This document shows positions 1 to 5,171 of a stretch of DNA of 5,332 nucleotides, piece after piece. The DNA lies in assembly GCA_964492595.1 (NCBI GenBank), contig CAZBKY010000043.1:1-5332 (forward strand), given 5' to 3'. Within the stretch, counting starts at the first letter, position 1. The number at the start of each line of letters is the position of its first letter. The notes under the pieces are model-generated. The model was not told where the DNA came from. It searched no databases and saw nothing but the letters and a program-made list of their open reading frames with translations. The position numbers and the translations under genes are program-made. The DNA comes from CAYNFP01 sp964492595 (GTDB taxonomy: Bacteria > Bacillota_I > Bacilli_A > RF39 > UBA660).

Positions 1-6
1 TTTTAT

Positions 7-43
7 AAAAAAGACAAATAAGTTATTTTTTTACCTATTTGTC
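7..43 (-). terminator. probable minus-strand intrinsic terminator
   Basis: GACAAATA (13-20) and TATTTGTC (36-43) form a perfect 8-bp inverted repeat with a 15-nt loop. Read on the minus strand, the hairpin is followed directly by six T residues (complement of 7-12). On the plus strand no T-run follows. It would stop leftward transcription, but no minus-strand gene lies to its right in this window, so it may only block antisense transcripts entering the upstream neighbour. The stem is AT-rich and the loop is long, so the call is tentative. Confidence 0.4.
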
Positions 44-52
44 AACACTCTG

Positions 53-77
53 AAACTGTTGCCATAACAGTTTTTTT
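53..77 (+). terminator. intrinsic terminator of the upstream (off-window) gene
   Basis: AAACTGTT (53-60) pairs perfectly with AACAGTTT (66-73) across the 5-nt loop GCCAT, and a run of seven T residues (71-77) begins in the 3' arm and continues past it. This is a standard Rho-independent terminator shape, although it has only two G-C pairs. It implies that a plus-strand transcription unit ends just left of the window. Its loop and 3' end of the first arm are also used by the promoter at 59-87. Confidence 0.65.
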
Positions 78-87
78 AATTTATAAT
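59..87 (+). promoter_or_regulatory. sigma-A type promoter of thyX-tmk
   Basis: TTGCCA (59-64) matches the -35 consensus at five of six bases. It is separated by exactly 17 bp from a perfect TATAAT (82-87). Transcription should start near 94, giving a leader of about 65 nt before the thyX ATG. That leader carries AAGGAGG at 145-151 and no stable structure that I can see. The -35 box lies within the preceding terminator hairpin. Confidence 0.75.
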
Positions 88-158
88 TAATTTAAGAAAA
101 AGAATCTTTTGGGGTAATTTCATTTTTATTTTTTATATAGGTAGAAGGAGGATTTTAT

Positions 159-1370
159 ATGGAAAAATTTGGAACAAGGATTAACGTATTGCCAAATATA
201 TTTTTGGATAGTAATGGCACTTTTGATAGCGAAAAAGCACTTAATTTATGTGGTAAGATAGCGGGAGTTTGTTATGATAAAGAGGGATTTAAACATTTGG
301 AGAATGAACCAGTTGAAAAAACAAACAGAAGAATTGATATGACTCTCAATAATGGACATCATAGTGTTTATGATCATATAGGAGTTAGTCTTAATTTACA
401 AAATGTAACAAAAATATTAGCTATGATTTTAAATAATGAACATCAATATACAACAAGTGAAAAATCCGCTAGATATACTCCAGTAGTTAGGCAAGAGAAC
501 TCTATTATAACTTCAGAAGAAGAAAGCCTTTACAATAAGTGGATTGAAATTTTTAAAATAGAAATAAAAAATAAATACGGCAATATTTATGATGACGGTA
601 AAATTCAAAAATTGGCTCAGGAAAACGCGAGATATTTAGTAACAGTATTTATGCCAACCCAAATGATATATTCCACTTCATTAAGACAAATAAATTATAT
701 ATATTCATGGCTTAAAAATTATTATGCAGAAACCACGAAAACATTTCCTGGTGATGAGTTTTCAATTAGATTGGAGCAATCTATAAAAGAGTTTCTTGAA
801 GAAATTGAGAAAACCGGATTATTAATTGATGGTGTTTTACAGAATGAAAAATCTAGAAGCATTTCTTTATTTGGTCGGAATTTAAATGATATGACTGAAT
901 ATTTTGGCAATGTATATTCAACAGTATATAAAGGATCATTTGCGCAATTGGCACAAGCCCATAGACATAGAACGTTGGATTATCAGATGAATCTTTTAGA
1001 AGAAAAAGAATATTTTATACCCCCAATTATAGAAAGCAATCTAGAACTTGTTGCGGAATGGCTAAAGGATATTAAATCAGTAGGTAAAGTTTCTCCTCAA
1101 GGAGAACTTGTTATGATTAGTGAATCTGGGACTTATGAAAATTTTATATTAAAATGCAAAGAAAGATTATGTTCTGCAGCTCAGTTGGAAATAATGAATC
1201 AAACAAGAAGAACATTGTCAAAATATAAAGAGGCATTAGAACAAAATAAACATCCTTTAGCTAAAGATATTGCTTCATATTCAAAAGGAGCTAGATGTAC
1301 TTTCCCTGATTATAAATGTCCTAAAGATTGTGGCTTTGCTGAAGGCAAGAGATTAATAAGGAAAATATAA
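159..1370 (+). CDS. thyX: flavin-dependent thymidylate synthase ThyX, long two-repeat form
   Basis: Cytoplasmic enzyme that methylates dUMP to dTMP, using methylenetetrahydrofolate as carbon donor and FAD/NAD(P)H as reductant, so dihydrofolate is not produced. At 403 residues it is far longer than the usual 215-260. I read two ThyX-like repeats. The N-repeat has GHHSVYDH (66-73), the family's GHxSxxEH, and SARY (103-106), the end of the RHRxxSxNxxSxRY signature, but reads NNEH (92-95) where RHR should be. It also has ENARYLVTVF (155-164) and SLRQI (174-178), matching the later Arg-containing motifs. The C-repeat has an intact RHR (269-271) and RLCSAAQLEI (336-345), matching the R-x4-AQWEI region with the catalytic Arg, but lacks SxRY. 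Cysteines 380, 387 and 391 cluster near the C terminus. The start follows AAGGAGG by 7 nt. It forms an operon with tmk. Family assignment is firm; normal activity is inferred. Confidence 0.9.
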   Translation: MEKFGTRINVLPNIFLDSNGTFDSEKALNLCGKIAGVCYDKEGFKHLENEPVEKTNRRIDMTLNNGHHSVYDHIGVSLNLQNVTKILAMILNNEHQYTTSEKSARYTPVVRQENSIITSEEESLYNKWIEIFKIEIKNKYGNIYDDGKIQKLAQENARYLVTVFMPTQMIYSTSLRQINYIYSWLKNYYAETTKTFPGDEFSIRLEQSIKEFLEEIEKTGLLIDGVLQNEKSRSISLFGRNLNDMTEYFGNVYSTVYKGSFAQLAQAHRHRTLDYQMNLLEEKEYFIPPIIESNLELVAEWLKDIKSVGKVSPQGELVMISESGTYENFILKCKERLCSAAQLEIMNQTRRTLSKYKEALEQNKHPLAKDIASYSKGARCTFPDYKCPKDCGFAEGKRLIRKI

Positions 1371-1372
1371 TT

Positions 1373-2050
1373 ATGGAAAAAGGTAGATTAGTTGTGTTTG
1401 AAGGTGCTTGTGATGGAGTTGGTAAAACAACACAATATAATATGTTGGTTGACAGATTAAAAGAAGAAGGAGAATGCGTAATAAATTATCATTTTCCATC
1501 ATACGGGACACAAAGAGGAGCTGAAGTTGAAAAATTTCTTAGAGGAGAATATGGAAACCCGAAAGATTTATCACCATACTTTGTTCATGGTCTTTATGCA
1601 GAAGATAGAAGAAAAACCTGGCATCAAATTTTAAAGAGTGAGTGGGAACAAGGAAGAATTATATTATTAGATAGATATACAACATCTAGTTTAGTATACC
1701 AGCCTGCATTTATGAGTAGCGAAGAAGAAAAACTTGCCTTTATGGATTATGTTTGTAATAAAGAATATATTATAAATGAAATAAAAGTTCCCGATATTGT
1801 ATTATTTTTAACTGGAGACTTTAATTTAATAACCAGAATCAGAAATGAAAGAAAAAGCAATGAGGGTATAGTTCAGGATGTTTTTGAAAGAGATCTAGAA
1901 ATACAACGCAATATATATGAAACATCATTGCTTGCTGCCAAATGTTTTGGTTGGGAAGAAATTGTTTGTGACAACTCTGATAAATCCTCATTAAAAAGCA
2001 TAAAAGCTATTCATGAAGAAGTATATTCCAGAGTAAGAAAATTAGTCTAA
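1373..2050 (+). CDS. tmk: thymidylate kinase (dTMP kinase)
   Basis: P-loop kinase of the cytoplasm that phosphorylates dTMP to dTDP with ATP, the step directly after ThyX. Visible motifs: FEGACDGVGKTTQ (9-21), the P-loop; DRYTTSSLVYQ (100-110), matching the family's DR(Y/H) substrate-binding motif; and an Arg-rich lid around RIRNER (155-160), followed by ERDLEIQRNIYE (172-183). With no Arg in the P-loop and several in the lid, it resembles the bacterial lid-Arg type. At 225 residues it has a normal length. The P-loop has one residue more between FEG and DGxGKT than the common FEGxDGxGKT form. The start is 2 nt after the thyX stop, with AAGGA (1358-1362) inside the end of thyX, so the two are surely cotranscribed. 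It is followed by a weak terminator. Confidence 0.92.
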   Translation: MEKGRLVVFEGACDGVGKTTQYNMLVDRLKEEGECVINYHFPSYGTQRGAEVEKFLRGEYGNPKDLSPYFVHGLYAEDRRKTWHQILKSEWEQGRIILLDRYTTSSLVYQPAFMSSEEEKLAFMDYVCNKEYIINEIKVPDIVLFLTGDFNLITRIRNERKSNEGIVQDVFERDLEIQRNIYETSLLAAKCFGWEEIVCDNSDKSSLKSIKAIHEEVYSRVRKLV

Positions 2051-2086
2051 AAAGTAAAATTAATGACAAATTTTTAAATAAACTTG

Positions 2087-2118
2087 AAAATTAAGCAAAA
2101 AATGCTTGATTTTTATTT
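2087..2118 (+). terminator. weak intrinsic terminator after tmk
   Basis: The arm at 2087-2097 pairs with 2103-2113 in 11 bp (one T-G wobble) around the loop AAAAA. The core is TTAAGCA/TGCTTGA, flanked by AAAA/TTTT, and the T-rich tail runs to 2118. Only two G-C pairs support it, so some readthrough from tmk into the S10 operon is likely. A shorter T-run on the other strand means it could also act weakly leftward. The 3' arm contains the rpsJ promoter -35 box. Confidence 0.5.
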
Positions 2119-2134
2119 ACATTTAGCATATAAT
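2106..2134 (+). promoter_or_regulatory. main sigma-A type promoter of the S10 operon
   Basis: TTGATT (2106-2111; four of six consensus bases, including TTGA) lies 17 bp upstream of a perfect TATAAT (2129-2134). The predicted start is near 2141, leaving an approximately 124-nt leader before rpsJ. Its position directly before the first gene of a major ribosomal protein operon fits strong expression. Confidence 0.8.
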
Positions 2135-2140
2135 CTTAAG

Positions 2141-2264
2141 GAGATGACTGGCATAGAAGTGCGAGGTTGCTGATACACCAGGTTGAGTTGATAGTCAATT
2201 CAATGCTTATCAGGTAATTTGTACTGAGCAAGTCTATTAAAAAATAGGCGAAGGAGGAGATAAT
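2141..2264 (+). promoter_or_regulatory. structured 5' leader RNA of the S10 operon
   Basis: The leader folds by eye into one long, interrupted hairpin. GACU (2146-2149) pairs with AGUC (2231-2234), continued by GC (2151-2152) with GC (2228-2229). GUGC (2159-2162) pairs with GUAC (2221-2224), extended by three further pairs that include wobbles. CUGAUA (2170-2175) pairs perfectly with UAUCAG (2208-2213). At the tip, UUGAGUUGA (2183-2191) pairs with UCAAUUCAA (2195-2203) around UAG. The stretch GUGCGAGGUUGCUGA resembles, from memory, a leader found before rpsJ in other Firmicutes. After the fold comes AAGGAGG (2251-2257), 7 nt from the ATG. A role in feedback control by a ribosomal protein is a reasonable inference, not shown by the sequence. 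Confidence 0.6.
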
Positions 2265-2573
2265 ATGTCTAAAAACAAGGTGAGAATCAGACTTAAAGCT
2301 TTTGATCATAGAATTATAGATCAGGCTGCAGCTAAGATTGTTGAGACTGTTAAGAGAACTGGTGGAGTTGTAAGTGGTCCAGTGCCATTACCAACTGAAA
2401 TTGATAAAATTACCGTTTTGAAAGCTGTTCATAAATATAAAGATTCACGTGAACAATTCGAAATGCGTACACACAAAAGATTAATTGATATCAAAGATCC
2501 AAGCAAAGAAACAATTGAAGCATTGACTTTCTTAGATTTACCAAGCGGTGTAGATATCGAAATTAAATTATAA
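2265..2573 (+). CDS. rpsJ: 30S ribosomal protein S10
   Basis: S10 sits in the head of the small ribosomal subunit; in other bacteria it also binds NusB in transcription antitermination (NusE). The protein has the usual length of 102 residues, with the conserved N-terminal KVRIRLKAFDHRIID (5-19), the loop AVHKYKDSREQFEMRTHKRL (54-73), and the C-terminal LPSGVDIEIKL (92-102). The loop is the normal Firmicutes version. It is the first gene of the operon, behind its own promoter and structured leader, with AAGGAGG 7 nt before the ATG. rplC follows after 17 nt. Confidence 0.98.
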   Translation: MSKNKVRIRLKAFDHRIIDQAAAKIVETVKRTGGVVSGPVPLPTEIDKITVLKAVHKYKDSREQFEMRTHKRLIDIKDPSKETIEALTFLDLPSGVDIEIKL

Positions 2574-2590
2574 TATTAGGAGGAAATAAA

Positions 2591-3421
2591 ATGAAAGGAA
2601 TCTTAGGACGTAAAGTTGGAATGACAGGTGTCTTTACAACTAACGGTAAGCTTATACCTGTAAGTGTTGTTGAGTGTGAACCAAATGTTATCACTCAAAT
2701 CAAGACAAAGGAAAAAGATGGGTATAATGCAATTCAATTGGGTGCTTTTAACAAAAAACAAAAAGCATCAAACAACCCACAAATGGGTCATGTTAAAAAA
2801 GCAAATACAGAACCTAAGCGCTTCTTAAAAGAAATACGTGGTTTAGATGTATCAGGTTATGAAGTTGGTAATGTTATTGCAGTAAATACTTTTGAATCTG
2901 GAGACATTGTTGATGTTACTGGAACTTCAAAAGGAAAAGGATTTGCGGGGGTTATAAAAAGACATAACCAATCACGCGGACCTATGAGTCACGGATCAAC
3001 ATATCATAGAAGAGTTGGATCTATGGGTTCAATGAGACCTATGAGAGTTTTAAAAGGCAAAAAATTGCCGGGTCATATGGGAAATGAAACAGTTACAATT
3101 CAAAATTTAGAAATTATAAGTGTAGATTTAGAAAATAATTGTTTATTAATAAGTGGAAACATACCTGGACCTAAAGGAAGTTATGTATTAGTAAAATCTG
3201 CAATAAAAGGTGGAAAAAATAAAGCTCAAGAATTAGTAAGCTATGAAGTGGAAGAACCAATATCTACAGATACAGAGTTTAAAGAAGACATCAGTGATGC
3301 TATAGCACCAGAAAAAACTGAAGTATCAGAAAATGCTCCAGAAGCTGAAGAAGTTTCTGAGAGTGGTGAAGTAGCCACAGAGCCTGCTTTAGAAAATGCA
3401 GAAGCTGAGGAGGCAGAATAA
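2591..3421 (+). CDS. rplC: 50S ribosomal protein L3 with long acidic C-terminal extension
   Basis: L3 is an early-binding large-subunit protein whose central loop reaches toward the peptidyl transferase centre. The core is standard: MKGILGRKVGMT (1-12), VTGTSKGKGFAGVIKRH (109-125), SRGPMSHGS (128-136), and GKKLPGHMGNETVTIQNLEI (156-175). The position where Escherichia coli L3 carries its methylated Gln (GSIGQ) reads GSMGS here, so PrmB-type modification is not expected. The core ends near residue 216, the usual end for a protein of about 206-210 residues. Another 60 residues then follow, with 19 Glu, 3 Asp and only 2 Lys, plus many Ala, Ser, Pro and Thr, which should be disordered. AGGAGG lies 7 nt before the ATG. 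The last codons contain the rplD Shine-Dalgarno site, and the stop overlaps the rplD start by one base. Confidence 0.98.
   Translation: MKGILGRKVGMTGVFTTNGKLIPVSVVECEPNVITQIKTKEKDGYNAIQLGAFNKKQKASNNPQMGHVKKANTEPKRFLKEIRGLDVSGYEVGNVIAVNTFESGDIVDVTGTSKGKGFAGVIKRHNQSRGPMSHGSTYHRRVGSMGSMRPMRVLKGKKLPGHMGNETVTIQNLEIISVDLENNCLLISGNIPGPKGSYVLVKSAIKGGKNKAQELVSYEVEEPISTDTEFKEDISDAIAPEKTEVSENAPEAEEVSESGEVATEPALENAEAEEAE
3407..3413 (+). promoter_or_regulatory. rplD ribosome binding site inside rplC
   Basis: GAGGAGG lies in the Glu-Glu codons at the end of the L3 tail, 7 nt before the rplD ATG at 3421. Together with the TAATG stop/start overlap, it fixes the rplD start and suggests translational coupling of L4 to L3. 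Confidence 0.85.
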
Positions 3422-4044
3422 TGGCAAAAGTTAACGTTTTAAAACTTAATGGTGAAAAAGTTTCTGATTTAACATTAGATAAAAACATATGGGATATTGA
3501 AATAAACGAGAATGTTTTATCAGATGCCATTAAATTTCAAATGTCTTCTTTAAGACAGGGAACTCATAAAACCAAAACAAGAGCAGAAGTAAGCGGCGGT
3601 GGCCGTAAGCCTTGGAAACAAAAAGGCACTGGTCGTGCTCGTCAAGGCTCTACCAGATCTATTCAATGGGCTGGTGGCGGAATTGCTTTTGGACCAACTC
3701 CAAGAAGTTATGACAAAAAAATGAATAAGAAGGTTAGAAGATTGGCGCTAAAAAGTGCTTTATCATCTAAATTTCAAAACCAAGAATTGATAGTAGTTGA
3801 GAATTTAAATCTTGAATCAAACAAGACTAAAGATTTAATAGCTACTATGAAAAATCTAAAAGTTAATCAAAATGCTTTAATAGTAAGTTTTAATGAAAAC
3901 GAAGCATTGAGTTTAGCTTCTAGAAATAACAAAAATTATAAAACTGTTATTGTTGGAGAAATTAATGTTTTAGATATTATAGGAAACAACAATTTAGTTA
4001 TAGACACTGAAAGTGTTAAAAGATTAGAGGAGGTGCTTAAATAA
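3421..4044 (+). CDS. rplD: 50S ribosomal protein L4
   Basis: L4 binds 23S rRNA early in assembly, and its extended loop lines the peptide exit tunnel; in Escherichia coli it also represses the S10 operon. The protein has 207 residues, the normal length. SLRQGTHKTKTRAEVSGGG (43-61) is followed by the tunnel loop KPWKQKGTGRARQGS (63-77), which keeps the residues tied to macrolide sensitivity (K63 and the GTGRAR core). Just after it, TRSIQWAGGG (78-87) departs from the common RSPQWRGGG: Ile81 replaces a usually conserved Pro, and Ala84 replaces Arg. AFGPTPRSY and KKVRRLALKSALSSK follow as expected. The start overlaps the rplC stop (TAATG), and the stop overlaps rplW the same way. The loop-coding stretch is visibly richer in G and C than its surroundings. 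Confidence 0.98.
   Translation: MAKVNVLKLNGEKVSDLTLDKNIWDIEINENVLSDAIKFQMSSLRQGTHKTKTRAEVSGGGRKPWKQKGTGRARQGSTRSIQWAGGGIAFGPTPRSYDKKMNKKVRRLALKSALSSKFQNQELIVVENLNLESNKTKDLIATMKNLKVNQNALIVSFNENEALSLASRNNKNYKTVIVGEINVLDIIGNNNLVIDTESVKRLEEVLK
4028..4034 (+). promoter_or_regulatory. rplW ribosome binding site inside rplD
   Basis: AGGAGGT lies in the codons for the last L4 residues, 9 nt before the rplW ATG at 4044. The junction is a TAATG overlap like that between rplC and rplD. Confidence 0.8.
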
Positions 4045-4313
4045 TGAATTATGATATTTTATTAGCACCAGTTATTACAGAAAAGTCACAAAATTTAGCA
4101 AGAGAGAATGTTTTTGTCTTCAAAGTTGATAAAAAAGCCAACAAAACTCAAATTAAACAAGTAATTGAAAAAAAGTTTGGAGTTAAGGTAAAAAGCATTA
4201 ACACTCTAAATGTAGTGACCAAGAAAAAAAGAGTTGGAAAATACTCAGGAAGAACAAATGCTTATAAAAAAGCATATGTAAAACTAATGGAAGGCTCTAA
4301 AATAGAGTTTTAG
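4044..4313 (+). CDS. rplW: 50S ribosomal protein L23
   Basis: L23 sits at the mouth of the peptide exit tunnel and is the docking site for trigger factor and the signal recognition particle. At 89 residues it is a little shorter than usual (95-100), mostly at the ends. APVITEK (8-14) holds Glu13, the counterpart of Escherichia coli Glu18, which contacts trigger factor. KANKTQIKQVIEKKFGVKVKSINT (31-54) is the family's core helix and strand, and KKAYVKL (75-81) its closing strand. The loop between them (TKKKRVGKYSGRTNAY) is basic, as expected for rRNA contact. The start overlaps the rplD stop. This is the only gene here that ends in TAG. Confidence 0.97.
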   Translation: MNYDILLAPVITEKSQNLARENVFVFKVDKKANKTQIKQVIEKKFGVKVKSINTLNVVTKKKRVGKYSGRTNAYKKAYVKLMEGSKIEF

Positions 4314-4326
4314 TTAGGAGGAAAAA

Positions 4327-5160
4327 ATGCCAATTAGAAATTATAAACCAGTAACAAATGGTAGAAGAAATATGAGCACTCTCATTAACAGTGAAATAAC
4401 TAAAAAAAGTCCTGAAAAAAACTTGACTTCTAAAAGAAGTAAATCAGGTGGAAGAAACAATCAGGGAAAAATAACTGTTAGACATATTGGTGGAGGCTCT
4501 AAAAGAAGATATCGTGTAATCGATTTTAAAAGAAATAAGGATAGTATTCCTGGCACAGTTGCTTCAATAGAATATGATCCTAACAGAAGTTCCAATATTG
4601 CATTAATAAATTATATTGATGGAGAAAAAAGATACATAATCGCACCTCTTGGATTAAAAGTTGGAGACAAGATTGAAAGTGGAGAGAAATCTGATATAAA
4701 AACAGGAAATGCCTTACCACTTATCAACATCCCTGTAGGTACAGTTGTACATAATATTGAATTAAACCCAGGAGCAGGAGCTTCTATCGCTAGAAGTGCA
4801 GGAAGTAGTGCACAGATTCTTGGAAGAGAAGATAAATATGTATTATTAAGATTAAAAAGTGGTGAAACAAGAAAATTCTTAAGTCAGTGCAGAGCTACTA
4901 TTGGAGCAGTTGGAAATACCGATCATGAATTAGTAAGTCTTGGAAAAGCAGGAAGAAAAAGACATCTTGGAATAAGACCTACAGTACGTGGATCTGTTAT
5001 GAACCCAGTAGATCATCCACATGGTGGAGGAGAAGGTAAAGCTCCAGTAGGACGTAAACAGCCAATGACACCTTGGGGAAAACCAGCATTAGGCTTGAAA
5101 ACAAGAAAAACAAAAAAGGCCTCAGAGAAACTTATAGTATCTCGTAAAGGCAAAAGATAA
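4327..5160 (+). CDS. rplB: 50S ribosomal protein L2
   Basis: L2 bridges 23S rRNA domains and the subunit interface and is needed for peptidyl transferase function. At 277 residues it has normal length. It begins PIRNYKPVTNGRRNMS (2-17), continues with RSKSGGRNNQGKITVRHIGG (37-56), and contains the highly conserved MNPVDHPHGGGEG (225-237) with His230, the counterpart of the Escherichia coli His229 implicated in activity. The C terminus KTRKTKKASEKLIVSRKGKR is basic, as is normal. AGGAGG ends 5 nt before the ATG. The gap after rplW is 13 nt. The rpsS Shine-Dalgarno site begins in the rplB stop codon. Confidence 0.98.
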   Translation: MPIRNYKPVTNGRRNMSTLINSEITKKSPEKNLTSKRSKSGGRNNQGKITVRHIGGGSKRRYRVIDFKRNKDSIPGTVASIEYDPNRSSNIALINYIDGEKRYIIAPLGLKVGDKIESGEKSDIKTGNALPLINIPVGTVVHNIELNPGAGASIARSAGSSAQILGREDKYVLLRLKSGETRKFLSQCRATIGAVGNTDHELVSLGKAGRKRHLGIRPTVRGSVMNPVDHPHGGGEGKAPVGRKQPMTPWGKPALGLKTRKTKKASEKLIVSRKGKR

Positions 5161-5171
5161 GGAGTGAAATT

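Noticed and set aside
39..68. Second thyX promoter using TTGTCA at 39-44
   Set aside because: The best -10 at a workable distance is CATAAC (63-68), much weaker than TATAAT at 82-87 with its own good -35 box.
98..110. AAAAG/CTTTT hairpin in the thyX leader as a regulatory element
   Set aside because: Five mostly A-T pairs with a 3-nt loop are expected by chance in such AT-rich sequence.
722..910. 62-codon minus-strand open frame within thyX
   Set aside because: It lies antisense inside a clear ThyX coding region, has no visible Shine-Dalgarno site and shows no recognisable motif.
2234..2247. CTATT/AATAG hairpin as an attenuator terminator before rpsJ
   Set aside because: The stem has only 5 bp and is followed by GCGAAGGAGG instead of a T-run, so it cannot be an intrinsic terminator.
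2424..2483. S10 loop AVHKYKDSREQFEMRTH differing from the Escherichia coli form at positions linked to tigecycline response
   Set aside because: This is the normal Firmicutes version of the loop as I know it, so it marks lineage and not resistance.
3300..3530. 76-codon minus-strand open frame across the rplC/rplD junction
   Set aside because: Its Leu/His-rich composition is simply the complement of the Glu-rich L3 tail codons; it has no start signal and no family resemblance.
159..5160. Possible UGA-as-Trp recoding, as in Mycoplasma
   Set aside because: No in-frame TGA occurs in any gene, and the Trp codons read were TGG. Absence of TGA among seven stops is too few to mean anything.
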